Positions 29,840-39,386 of a stretch of 64,000 nucleotides of DNA are shown here, one piece after another. This DNA is from Flavobacteriaceae bacterium. GTDB taxonomy: Bacteria > Bacteroidota > Bacteroidia > Flavobacteriales > Flavobacteriaceae. The notes below the pieces were generated by a model, which did not search any database, was not told where the DNA came from, and worked only from the letters and a program-made list of their open reading frames with translations. The stretch covers positions 1 through 64,000 of the forward strand of contig JAENXC010000002.1 of NCBI GenBank assembly GCA_016649715.1, read 5' to 3'. Made by a program: the position numbers and the translations under genes. Within the stretch, counting starts at the first letter, position 1, and each line of letters starts with the position of its first letter.

Positions 29840-30910
29840 TTGAACAGGTTACCCAATTTGGACCCACTGCGGTTTTTTCTGGCTTCCATAGTGTTGCTCT
29901 TTCACTTGCCTCAACTTTCCCATAATCAGGGACTTCCTTATTTTGATGGACTTCCCATCTATCACCGTGGTTTGGAAGCGGTTTATATGTTTTTTGTGTT
30001 GAGTGGGTTTTTGATAATTCGTCTTATTTATCGCTCGAAAATCAGGGATGCTTTCTCCATAAAAGATTTTTATATAAGAAGGATTCTGCGGATTTTCCCA
30101 TTGTATTACCTCGTTTTAGGTTTTGGACTGCTTTTTTATAACGTGATTTTGCCTTTTTTGAATATTCCCTTCGAAATAAATTACACGTGGAAAGAAGCCT
30201 TATTTTACAATGTTTTCTTCCTTCCGAACGTGTTCGCAAAAATCTACGAACCCGGCGGGATAATTGAAATTCTATGGTCCATTGGGATTGAGGAGCAATT
30301 CTATTTAGTAATTGCGCCACTGCTCTTCTTCATAAACGTGAAATGGGTTTTGCGGCTTTTAAGTATTCTTCTGATTGGCTATTTCATCCTTTATTGGTCC
30401 GATGTTTTTGAAGTACTTCGGAAATTTACTTTTGTGTTTTTCTACCTTTTTTCGGGTGGGGTTATTGCTATTCTCGAAGAAAAGAAAAAACTGGAATTTT
30501 TGAAGCGATCGGCGATTTTCCCATTACTGATTTGCATTGGCACATTGCTCTATTTCACAACCGATTGGTTTATATTTGAATCTATGTGGTTTCAGGCGTT
30601 GTTCACTTGTTTGTTGTTTGGATTCTTCATCCATTCGCTGGCTTTCAACAATCGCGGAGTTGAATTAAATAGTAGGATTTTGAATCATTTCGGAAGTATT
30701 TCCTACGGAATTTACATGTTTCATGCCATTGTTTTAAACGCTGTTGTATTTTTGTTTCTGAAACTGGAATTCCTCCAAAATCTAAACGGAATTTGGTCCA
30801 TAGTTTTGATGCACCTGCTTACCTTCGCAGGCACGCTTTTGATAGCTCATTTGTCCTATACCTATTTTGAGCTTTACTTTTTAAAATTGAAAAATAAATT
30901 CAGAAAATGA
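29840..30910 (+). CDS. Acyltransferase family 3 membrane protein
   Basis: LDPLRFFLASIVLLFHL; FVLSGFLIIRLIY; IEEQFYLV; TTG start; 4-nt ATGA overlap with the next gene. Confidence 0.88.
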   Translation: MNRLPNLDPLRFFLASIVLLFHLPQLSHNQGLPYFDGLPIYHRGLEAVYMFFVLSGFLIIRLIYRSKIRDAFSIKDFYIRRILRIFPLYYLVLGFGLLFYNVILPFLNIPFEINYTWKEALFYNVFFLPNVFAKIYEPGGIIEILWSIGIEEQFYLVIAPLLFFINVKWVLRLLSILLIGYFILYWSDVFEVLRKFTFVFFYLFSGGVIAILEEKKKLEFLKRSAIFPLLICIGTLLYFTTDWFIFESMWFQALFTCLLFGFFIHSLAFNNRGVELNSRILNHFGSISYGIYMFHAIVLNAVVFLFLKLEFLQNLNGIWSIVLMHLLTFAGTLLIAHLSYTYFELYFLKLKNKFRK

Positions 30911-32295
30911 CTTTAATAAAATCTATATCAGGAATCCGAGGTACGATTGGTGGAATCCAAGGTGAAAACCTAACCCCGATTGACGCCGTAAAATATGCCG
31001 CAGCTTATGGAAGTTGGGTAAAACAACAACGCAACAAAGAAAATTATAAAGTGGTCGTGGGCCGCGATGCGCGGATTTCCGGCGAAATCATGCAGCAATT
31101 GGTAATGAACACCCTCGTGGGAATGGGCATTACGGTGATTGACCTAAACCTTTCAACTACCCCAACAGTAGAGATGGCTGTAGCCATGGAGCATGCCGAT
31201 GGTGGAATAATTCTCACCGCCAGCCATAACCCAAAACAATGGAACGCCCTAAAATTGCTGAACAATAAAGGCGAATTTCTGAATGCTGAAGCTGGTCAGC
31301 AAATCCTTGACATTGCAGAAAAAGGAATTATTGAATTCGCCGAAGTTGATAATCTGGGCGAAATTCATAAAAACGATGCTTACATAGATTTGCACATTGA
31401 CGAAATTTTAAACCTGCCTTTAGTGAAAGCTGATGCCATAAAACGATGCAAATTTAAAGTGGTTGTTGATGCGGTGAATTCCACTGGAGGAATTGCTGTC
31501 CCTTTGCTTTTGGAAGCTTTAGGCGTAGAGCCCGTAAAATTGCACTGTACGCCAAACGGTGAATTTCCGCACAATCCCGAACCGTTAAAAGAACATTTGG
31601 GCGATTTGATGAAAAGGGTGGTGAAGGAGCGCGCCGACTTTGGAATAGCAGTGGATCCCGATGTGGACCGCCTCGCTTTTGTGGATGAAAAGGGCGAAAT
31701 GTTTGGTGAAGAATATACTTTGGTTGTTGTTGCAGATTATGTTTTGCAAAACACACCCGGAAATACTTTGAGCAATATGTCTTCGTCAAGAGCATTGCGC
31801 GATGTTACCGAAAAACACGGTGGAACTTACACCGCCAGCGCTGTGGGCGAGGTGAACGTAGTTGAAAAAATGAAGGAAACCAATGCCGTGATTGGCGGTG
31901 AAGGCAATGGAGGAATAATCTATCCCGAACTTCATTACGGTCGCGACAGTTTGGTGGGAATTGCTTTGTTTTTAAGTTTTTTAGCTGAAGAAAAAATTGC
32001 GGTTAGCGAACTTCGGAAGAGATACACCGCTTATTTTATGAGCAAAAAGAAGATTGAATTAACGCCACAGTTAGATGTTGATGCAATTTTGAAAGCGATG
32101 GAAGCAAAATATTCCTCCGAAGAAATAAATACCATTGACGGAGTAAAAATAGATTTCTCTGAAAACTGGGTGCACCTTCGAAAATCAAACACGGAACCGA
32201 TTATTAGGATTTATACTGAAGCGAAATCTCAAGAGGAAGCAGATGCTTTGGCGGATAGGATTATTGGGGAAATTAAAGCTGTTGCAGGAGTTTAA
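30907..32295 (+). CDS. glmM: Phosphoglucosamine mutase
   Basis: ISGIRGTIGG; TASHNPKQWNALKLL; DPDVDRLAFVD; RKSNTEPIIRIY. Confidence 0.92.
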   Translation: MTLIKSISGIRGTIGGIQGENLTPIDAVKYAAAYGSWVKQQRNKENYKVVVGRDARISGEIMQQLVMNTLVGMGITVIDLNLSTTPTVEMAVAMEHADGGIILTASHNPKQWNALKLLNNKGEFLNAEAGQQILDIAEKGIIEFAEVDNLGEIHKNDAYIDLHIDEILNLPLVKADAIKRCKFKVVVDAVNSTGGIAVPLLLEALGVEPVKLHCTPNGEFPHNPEPLKEHLGDLMKRVVKERADFGIAVDPDVDRLAFVDEKGEMFGEEYTLVVVADYVLQNTPGNTLSNMSSSRALRDVTEKHGGTYTASAVGEVNVVEKMKETNAVIGGEGNGGIIYPELHYGRDSLVGIALFLSFLAEEKIAVSELRKRYTAYFMSKKKIELTPQLDVDAILKAMEAKYSSEEINTIDGVKIDFSENWVHLRKSNTEPIIRIYTEAKSQEEADALADRIIGEIKAVAGV

Positions 32296-32364
32296 CGTGA
32301 ATCTTACCATCACGAAGAGATGATATATTAATATTTTTTCATGCATTGTTGTGCGTTCGTTTTT

Positions 32365-32685
32365 TTACGCTATTTCAATTTTGTTGTTTTCTAGTTTTAC
32401 ATTGAATTGAATCTCGGCTTTTAATGCTTTGAACACTTTTATTATCGTTTCAATTCTGGCACTATTTGCATTATTCTCAAGTTTGGAAATTTGAGATTTA
32501 TTAACGCCAATCATTTCGCCTAATTTTTCTTGAGTTAAGTTTCTTTCTTTTCGGGTTGTTTTTATCATTCTACCCAACAAATCCATACGTAATTCATATT
32601 CGTATTCATCTCTTTCTTCTGTTCCTATCTTTCCGATATATTTATCTTCCATTTCAGATAAGCTATATGCTTTCATTTTTGCCAT
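32365..32685 (-). CDS. XRE-family HTH antitoxin (HigA-like)
   Basis: TRKERNLTQEKLGEMIGVNKSQISKLENNANSARIETIIKVFKAL; immediately downstream of the toxin gene. Confidence 0.87.
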   Translation of the reverse strand: MAKMKAYSLSEMEDKYIGKIGTEERDEYEYELRMDLLGRMIKTTRKERNLTQEKLGEMIGVNKSQISKLENNANSARIETIIKVFKALKAEIQFNVKLENNKIEIA

Positions 32686-32689
32686 AATC

Positions 32690-33019
32690 TCAATTATTTA
32701 GGTATTCACTCATTATTTTTTTCGCTTTATTAATGTCAGTTTTTGGAGTTTTCTGCGTTTTTTTTATAAACCCATTTGTTGCAACTACTAAGGTGTTTTC
32801 GTTGTTTCTTTTATCCCAAAACGCCAACAATCTTATCTGTTTGTTTGAAAACCGAATCCTAAATTCCCATATTTCATCTGTTAATTTTTTAAATAGTTTA
32901 GGGTCATTTGACCGTTCAGCTAATCTTACATTATAAAATACTTTCTTTCGAGTTTTAGCATCAAGATTTTTGATAAAATCATCGGCAGTTTCTAAAAATA
33001 TGGTTTTGAAATAGTCCAA
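32690..33019 (-). CDS. RelE/HigB-family toxin (Gp49-like)
   Basis: IWEFRIRFSNKQIRLLAFWDKRNNENTLVVATNGFIKKTQKTPKTDINKAKKIMSEYL. Confidence 0.87.
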   Translation of the reverse strand: MDYFKTIFLETADDFIKNLDAKTRKKVFYNVRLAERSNDPKLFKKLTDEIWEFRIRFSNKQIRLLAFWDKRNNENTLVVATNGFIKKTQKTPKTDINKAKKIMSEYLNN

Positions 33020-33034
33020 TTAAAAAACTTTTAG

Positions 33035-33066
33035 CAAATGTATATAAAGTTTCTAAATTTAGCAAC
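33035..33066 (-). promoter_or_regulatory. Promoter of the toxin-antitoxin operon with operator-like palindrome
   Basis: Minus strand TTG-N20-TACATTTG; GTTTCTAAATTTAGCAAC imperfect palindrome (33049-33066) between the boxes. Confidence 0.7.
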
Positions 33067-33171
33067 TTTTGTTGTAGAACGATTTTTTTTAGCAGATTAC
33101 GAACAACGTTTTCTACTGTTATACAGTCAGTATGTAGCTCAGGATATCGATAGTTTTATTTCCAACAAGGT

Positions 33172-34044
33172 TTAAACATCCCTCAGCTTCCACCGTTTAT
33201 GCGACCATAAATAATACTCTGGTTTTTCGCGGATTTGAGTTTCCAAAGCATCAAAAAACATGCGAGTGATTTGAAAATCTGGATATTCTTTTGGATTGTC
33301 AACCAAAGGAACAAAAGTGGCGGTGTAATAACCGCGTTTCACTTTTTCAACTTTTAGATAAAGTACGGCGAAGTCAAGTTTTTTTGCCAGTTCCTCAGTT
33401 CCCGTGAACATCGGGACGTTTATTCCCATAAACGTATCGCGGTGTTTAAAAGAGCCGAGCTTTGGGGTCTGGTCAGAAAGAATATAGGTTAGCGTTTTGA
33501 TTCCCTTTTTCCATTTTCTAAAAAGAACACCCACAATTTTTTTATTGCTCACAATGATGCCGCCAAAATGTTCCCGCGTTTTTTTTACCATCGCATCAAG
33601 CTGTTTGCTGCCCAAAGGTTTATAGACGGCATGGGCTTGATGTGGCATCAATTTGTTTAAAATTCCGCTCCATTCCCAGTTGCCGTAATGGCCGGCCATC
33701 ATCAGGATGCTTCGGTCGTTTTGGTAATATTTATCGAGTATTTCGGCATTGGTAACTACAAACCGTTTCCGGATTTCTTTTTCTGAAATGGTAAGAGCTT
33801 TTATGGTTTCAACAACAATATCGCACAAATGTTTGAAGAATCGCTGAGCTATTCGGTCTCTTTCTTGTTGTGTTTTTTCAGGAAAAACCAATGCCAGATT
33901 GTCTTTTACCACTTTTTTACGATAACCTATAATATAATAGACCAAAAAATAAATCGCACTGGATTTGATGTACAAAATGCGCATTGGCAAGATGGAAAGC
34001 AGCCAAAGAATTGGATATGCCAGTATATAAAGCAATCTTTGCAT
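33172..34044 (-). CDS. Lysophospholipid/lipid A acyltransferase family protein
   Basis: MMAGHYGNWEWSG; DQTPKLGSFKHRDTFMGINVPMFTGTEELAKK. Confidence 0.88.
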   Translation of the reverse strand: MQRLLYILAYPILWLLSILPMRILYIKSSAIYFLVYYIIGYRKKVVKDNLALVFPEKTQQERDRIAQRFFKHLCDIVVETIKALTISEKEIRKRFVVTNAEILDKYYQNDRSILMMAGHYGNWEWSGILNKLMPHQAHAVYKPLGSKQLDAMVKKTREHFGGIIVSNKKIVGVLFRKWKKGIKTLTYILSDQTPKLGSFKHRDTFMGINVPMFTGTEELAKKLDFAVLYLKVEKVKRGYYTATFVPLVDNPKEYPDFQITRMFFDALETQIREKPEYYLWSHKRWKLRDV

Positions 34045-34171
34045 AGGAATAGTTCCCGCAAAACTAACTAATTTTATTGCAAGAATTAGAATTCAAGATT
34101 TAAGATTCAAAATTCAAAATTCAAAATTCATTTTACCTATTAACCAATAACTTTTAACTTTTTTTCATAAA

Positions 34172-34822
34172 ATGCAAAACTTACATCTCGCAACAATAAT
34201 CATAATCGTCGCAAACGCAGTTATTTCAATAAAAGGCTTCAGCGACTTTGCTTTTTTCGAAAAATATAAATTCAACATTGCCGGAATCCGCCGTGGCGAG
34301 CAGATACGGATGTTCAGTTCAGCTTTTTTGCACGCAGATTTTTCGCATTTGCTTTTTAATATGCTTACGCTCTATTTTTTTGCAGATGTGGTCATTGCAC
34401 AAGTGGGTGTTACTTATTTTGTAATAATATATGTAGCAAGCCTTCTTGCTGGGAACCTTCTTTCGTTCTATTTTCACAAAGATGAATATCACTACAGCGC
34501 AATAGGGGCTAGCGGTGCGGTAATGGGAATACTGTACTCGGCCATATTGTTTTATCCAGATATGGGGCTTTACCTTTTCTTTATTCCATTTCCTATTCCA
34601 GCGTGGCTATTTGGAATGGCATATTTGTTGTATTCCATCTACGGAATGAAAAAAAGAATGGGAAACATTGGCCACGACGCCCACATTGGCGGTGCACTTG
34701 GAGGATATGTGTTGACGCTTTTATTTGCACCCTCTTTATTTGAAACCAGTTTGTGGATTGTTGTTTTACTAGCCATTCCGTTGATCATTTTATTTATTAT
34801 GCATAAACTAGGTAAATTATAA
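34172..34822 (+). CDS. Rhomboid family intramembrane serine protease
   Basis: HADFSHLLFNMLTLYFFA; GASGAVMGILYS; HDAHIGGALGGY. Confidence 0.92.
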   Translation: MQNLHLATIIIIVANAVISIKGFSDFAFFEKYKFNIAGIRRGEQIRMFSSAFLHADFSHLLFNMLTLYFFADVVIAQVGVTYFVIIYVASLLAGNLLSFYFHKDEYHYSAIGASGAVMGILYSAILFYPDMGLYLFFIPFPIPAWLFGMAYLLYSIYGMKKRMGNIGHDAHIGGALGGYVLTLLFAPSLFETSLWIVVLLAIPLIILFIMHKLGKL

Positions 34823-34880
34823 ATAAGTGAATAGAATATAGAATAGAGAAAAAAGAAGAATAATCAATAATAAAGAAGCT

Positions 34881-35570
34881 ATGAAATCATTTAAAACCCT
34901 TTTAATTTTAGCAATTACAACCACAACTATGATGGCTCAAAACACATTACCACCACCCACAATAGACGTTGCCGGCGAAGGCATTGTCCGTGTGGTTCCC
35001 GATGAAGTTACCATCAACATTCGCGTTGAAAATACAGGCGAAAACACAAAACTGCTGAAAGAGCAGAACGATGCTACAATCAATGAAGTTTTAAAATTTC
35101 TGAAGAAAATGGAAATTGCAGACAAAGACGTTCATACAGAATATATGAATCTCAGTAAAAATTATGACTACAACAGCAAAACCTACACTTTTGCAGCCAA
35201 TCAATCGCTTTCGATAAAGTTGCGCGATTTGAAAAAATATGAACCCGTGATGAAAGGACTTTTGGATACAGGCATCAACCGTATTGACGGTGTTTCGTTT
35301 TCTTCATCAAACAAAGAAGTGCTGGAAAGCCAAGCGCGTAAAAAAGCCGTGGAAAACGCTCAAATGAAGGCGAAAGAATACGCTTCTGTTTTAAACCAAA
35401 CGGTTGGCAAAGCTGTTTCTATCAGTGAATTCAGCAACAGTGTTGGGCCACAGCCAATGATGTATAAAAGCGCAATGATGTCCGATGAAAGCGGTGGAAG
35501 CCAACAAACAATCTCGCCCGGCGAAATGGAAATCAGAACAACAGTGAACGTTAGTTTTCTTTTGAATTGA
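34881..35570 (+). CDS. SIMPL domain-containing exported protein
   Basis: Signal peptide; DVAGEGIVRVVPDEVTINIRVEN. Confidence 0.88.
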   Translation: MKSFKTLLILAITTTTMMAQNTLPPPTIDVAGEGIVRVVPDEVTINIRVENTGENTKLLKEQNDATINEVLKFLKKMEIADKDVHTEYMNLSKNYDYNSKTYTFAANQSLSIKLRDLKKYEPVMKGLLDTGINRIDGVSFSSSNKEVLESQARKKAVENAQMKAKEYASVLNQTVGKAVSISEFSNSVGPQPMMYKSAMMSDESGGSQQTISPGEMEIRTTVNVSFLLN

Positions 35571-35629
35571 GAGTTGAAGAGTTTAAAAGTTTAAAGGGAT
35601 GAGATAACACAGAATCCTTTCCCCATAAA

Positions 35630-35665
35630 AAAAACCTCGGTTCTTAACAAGGAACCGAGGTTTTT
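35630..35665. terminator. Bidirectional terminator between convergent genes
   Basis: aaaaacctcggttc-ttaacaag-gaaccgaggttttt. Confidence 0.9.
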
Positions 35666-35687
35666 AATTTTGTCTAACGTCTAATAT

Positions 35688-36800
35688 CTAATTTCCACCC
35701 AAGAGCGTAGCAATCTTTGCCTCCAAAGCTGCCCCGCGAAGATCTTTGTCTATTATCATTCCATTTTCGTCAAGAAGGAATGTGGCGGGAATAGAGCGCA
35801 CACTGTATTGTTTCGCAATTGGGTCTTGCCAAAACTGAAGGTTGGAAACGTGGTACCAATCCATTTTGTCATCTTTTATGGCTTGCAACCATTTGTCTTT
35901 TTGATCTGCTTTGTCCAAGGAAACGCTGATGATGTTCAAACCTTTGTCGTGATATTTGTTGTAAACATTTACAACATTTGGGTTTTCCATACGGCAAGGC
36001 TTGCACCAAGAGGCCCAAAAATCAATGATGGTGTATTTGCCCATTGCGTCTTTTAATGACATTGTTTCGCCCGTTGGGGTCGGTGCGCTGAAATTAGGTG
36101 CAGCACTGCCCACATCTGCTTTTTTCAAGGCGTCAAGGTTTGTTTTTAAATCTTGAGCCAATTCTGAGGAGGCAATTTTTGGATCTAATTTTTCAAGATA
36201 TTCTGATGCCTCAGCCGGGGTGATTTCCTGTCTGCTCGCCATTTCGGAAATGAGCATTACCGAAAAAAGTGAATAGTTATTTTCTTTTAAAAATTCCTTT
36301 TTGTATTCAGTTTCTTGTGCTAAAGTGTTTAGATTTTCACTTTGTATTTTAGCAATTGCAGCAGTATCATTTGCTTGTCTTGCTTCACGAAAACGCTCCA
36401 TACTTGCCTGTTTTGTATTGTTGAATGAAACCATTTTATCAACAAAACCGCTATACGACTCATTTTGTTTTCCTCCAGTTACACGGGACGATTGAATGCT
36501 ATCCTTATAAACAGTGGCTTTCATATCAACGTTTTCGGGAAAAAACAGAACTGAGCCATTTACATCTGCCATACGCAAGAAATTTAAGGTTGCCGCATCG
36601 CTTTTTGGATAAGTTGCTGAAAATTTCCCTTCGGTAATTTTTAAAGTGTCAATTACTTTTGGTTGTTTGTTTTCCAAAGTGTAAACATAGATTTCGGTTC
36701 CATCGGCAAATCCAACGGCATCGCCTTCAAGTTTATAACTATTGGATTTATTACAGGAAATTAGTAAAACGGTAAGGAGTGATGCAAATATCAGTCTCAT
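35688..36800 (-). CDS. TlpA-type thioredoxin family lipoprotein with DUF4369-like N-terminus
   Basis: LISCNKSNSYKLEG lipobox; IIDFWASWCKPCRMENP. Confidence 0.9.
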   Translation of the reverse strand: MRLIFASLLTVLLISCNKSNSYKLEGDAVGFADGTEIYVYTLENKQPKVIDTLKITEGKFSATYPKSDAATLNFLRMADVNGSVLFFPENVDMKATVYKDSIQSSRVTGGKQNESYSGFVDKMVSFNNTKQASMERFREARQANDTAAIAKIQSENLNTLAQETEYKKEFLKENNYSLFSVMLISEMASRQEITPAEASEYLEKLDPKIASSELAQDLKTNLDALKKADVGSAAPNFSAPTPTGETMSLKDAMGKYTIIDFWASWCKPCRMENPNVVNVYNKYHDKGLNIISVSLDKADQKDKWLQAIKDDKMDWYHVSNLQFWQDPIAKQYSVRSIPATFLLDENGMIIDKDLRGAALEAKIATLLGGN

Positions 36801-37101
36801 AAAAATGGGTTTTTAAAATTTGGGCAAAAGTAGTGGTTTATTCCTTCAATGAATATTTTGGCCCGTGTTTTTTGTCATTATATTAACATTTTTTGAAATT
36901 ATTTTTTTATTTGTGATTGGTTTGTTTTTTTTCTGAAGGCTTTTAATGTTTACACAATGTTTTCTTTGGATTAATTCTTAAGGTGTTTGGATATCTATTT
37001 TGTGTTCTTGCGCACCTCTTTTTCAACAAAAAACAACCCCATTCCTTAATACTCAACAAAATAAATCTATAATCGTACCTCGTAATTCATAAATAAAACA
37101 C

Positions 37102-37109
37102 TACTTTTG
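37102..37109 (+). promoter_or_regulatory. Candidate -7 box of DEAD-box helicase gene
   Basis: TACTTTTG matches TAnnTTTG; about 140 nt upstream of the ATG. Confidence 0.5.
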
Positions 37110-37250
37110 CGCCCTTGAAAAATTCCAGCCTTCGTGGTTTGGGTTTTCAGGAAAAATCCTCAGGGTGAGGAGTGTTATAGTGAAGCTGTCCGTTTTTTTA
37201 TATGTCCAGTCGCTTCCCATTAGCACATATAAAAAAAATTATTTATAAAA

Positions 37251-39104
37251 ATGACAGCATTTAAAGCATTAGGCTTGGAAGAACATCTTCTAAAAGCCAT
37301 CGCCGACATGGGTTTTGAAACCCCTTCGGAAGTACAAGCAAAAGCAATTCCAATTCTCTTAGAGCGCGATACCGATATGGTTTCCTTAGCGCAGACAGGA
37401 ACAGGTAAAACAGCAGCCTTCGGTTTCCCGATGTTGCAAAAAATCGATGTAAAGAGTCGTACAACTCAGGGTCTTATCCTTTCGCCAACACGCGAACTTT
37501 GTCTACAAATTACAAACGAAATGATCAACTATGGCAAGTATATGCAGGGGCTAAACGTAACCGCTATTTACGGTGGTGCGAGTATAACCGACCAAGCGCG
37601 CCAGATTAAAAAAGGGTCGCAGATTATCGTTGCAACGCCTGGCCGAATGAAAGATATGATTGGCCGTGGTATGGTCGATATTTCAAAAATTGAATATTGT
37701 GTGCTCGATGAAGCAGATGAAATGCTCAACATGGGCTTTTATGAAGACATCACCGAAATACTTTCACATTCGCCGAAAGAGAAAAGCACTTGGTTGTTCA
37801 GCGCAACGATGCCGAAAGAAGTTTCTACGATTGCAAAAAAATTCATGCACACTCCCGTGGAAATTACCGTGGGAACCAAAAACGTAGGTTCAGACCAAGT
37901 TTCGCACGAGTATTATTTGGTGAACGCCCGCGACAGATATGATGCTTTGAAACGACTATCCGATGCAAATCCGGATATCTTTTCAGTGGTTTTCTGCCGA
38001 ACAAAACGCGACACCCAAAAAGTAGCCGAACAGTTGATTGAAGATGGTTATAACGCCGCGGCACTTCATGGAGATTTGAGCCAAAGCCAACGCGATATGG
38101 TAATGAAATCTTTCCGAAATCGGCAAATCCAAATGCTTGTTGCAACAGACGTTGCCGCTCGTGGAATTGACGTGGACGATATTACGCACGTAATAAATTA
38201 CCAACTGCCAGACGAAATTGAGATATACACCCACCGTAGCGGCCGTACCGGACGTGCTGGGAAAACTGGGATTTCAATGGTTATTGTTTCAAAAAGTGAA
38301 GTTCGAAAAATTCACACTATTGAAAAATTGATCCAAAAGAAATTCATTGCAAAGGAAATTCCATCAGGAATGGAAATCTGCGAAGTTCAGATGTTCCATT
38401 TGGCAAACAACATTAAAAACACCACAATAAATCCTGAAATCAACGCCTATCTTCCAAACATAAACGAAGTATTGGCAGATTTTTCGAAAGAAGAACTTAT
38501 CCAAAAAGTGTTTACTGTTGAATTTACCCGTTTTTTGAATTACTACAAAAACAGTAAAGACCTTAATATTTCCGGAGGCGGCGAACGCAATTTCGCAGAA
38601 GAAAATAAAGACAGCACGCGCTATTTCATAAATATTGGCGGTAAAGACGATTTCGATTGGATGAGTATGAAGGATTTCCTTCGTGATCTGCTTCAACTTG
38701 GAAAAGACGATGTTTATAAGGTTGATGTGAAGGACAGTTTTTCATTCTTTAATACAGACACAACGCACCAAGAATTGGTGATGGGCATCTTCAAGGATTT
38801 TAAACTTGAAGGGCGACAAATCAATATTGAAATTTCCAAAGACACTGGTCGTAGCAAGGGCAGAAGTGGTGGCGGTGGCGGACGAGATCGAGACCGTGGA
38901 AAAAGAAGAGGCGATAGAAATGACCGTGGTGATAGAGGCGGAGACCGCGGAGATCGTGGCGAACGCAAAGGCAGTTTCAAAAAACGAAGTGGCAGCGGTG
39001 GCTTTGGCGGTGGCGACAAACCAGCTTTTAAAGGTAAAAGCCGAAGAAGCAGTGAACGTCCAGAAACAAAAGGAACTGGTGGAAGACGCAGAAGAAAAGA
39101 TTAA
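37251..39104 (+). CDS. DEAD/DEAH-box RNA helicase with RGG-rich tail
   Basis: AQTGTGKTAAF, VLDEADEML, SATMP, HRSGRTGRAG; Arg/Gly/Asp-rich C-terminus. Confidence 0.95.
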   Translation: MTAFKALGLEEHLLKAIADMGFETPSEVQAKAIPILLERDTDMVSLAQTGTGKTAAFGFPMLQKIDVKSRTTQGLILSPTRELCLQITNEMINYGKYMQGLNVTAIYGGASITDQARQIKKGSQIIVATPGRMKDMIGRGMVDISKIEYCVLDEADEMLNMGFYEDITEILSHSPKEKSTWLFSATMPKEVSTIAKKFMHTPVEITVGTKNVGSDQVSHEYYLVNARDRYDALKRLSDANPDIFSVVFCRTKRDTQKVAEQLIEDGYNAAALHGDLSQSQRDMVMKSFRNRQIQMLVATDVAARGIDVDDITHVINYQLPDEIEIYTHRSGRTGRAGKTGISMVIVSKSEVRKIHTIEKLIQKKFIAKEIPSGMEICEVQMFHLANNIKNTTINPEINAYLPNINEVLADFSKEELIQKVFTVEFTRFLNYYKNSKDLNISGGGERNFAEENKDSTRYFINIGGKDDFDWMSMKDFLRDLLQLGKDDVYKVDVKDSFSFFNTDTTHQELVMGIFKDFKLEGRQINIEISKDTGRSKGRSGGGGGRDRDRGKRRGDRNDRGDRGGDRGDRGERKGSFKKRSGSGGFGGGDKPAFKGKSRRSSERPETKGTGGRRRRKD

Positions 39105-39189
39105 TGAGTTGATGGGTTTAGAAGTTGAGAAGTCGATGGGTTTAGGGTTTAAAAGTTTAGGGTCTAAAATTATGATAGAAAAAAAATTA

Positions 39190-39236
39190 CCCCAGCCCTA
39201 AAGGGTGCGAGTAATGCTCCTCTTTAGGGGCTGGGG
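39190..39236. repeat. Intergenic palindromic repeat (CCCCAGCCCTAAAG...CTTTAGGGGCTGGGG)
   Basis: Near-perfect inverted arms. Confidence 0.75.
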
Positions 39237-39386
39237 GCAATGCTGATTAGTTTAATTCAAATTTTCTAAATCCTAATCCCTTGATTTCGATTTCGATTTC
39301 AAAAGATTAAACTTTAGCACCACATTAACGTCTATATAATTATATTTACGAGCCTTTTATAACGAGGCCCGTATTTTTTAAGACTT

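Noticed and set aside
38840-39100. Possible short tandem repeat or CRISPR-like sequence
   Set aside because: Coding repeat for the RGG-type tail; no regular spacer/repeat structure.
38806-39201. 131-aa ORF overlapping the helicase RGG tail in another frame
   Set aside because: Arises from the repetitive Arg/Gly/Asp codons; the helicase frame is clearly the coding one.
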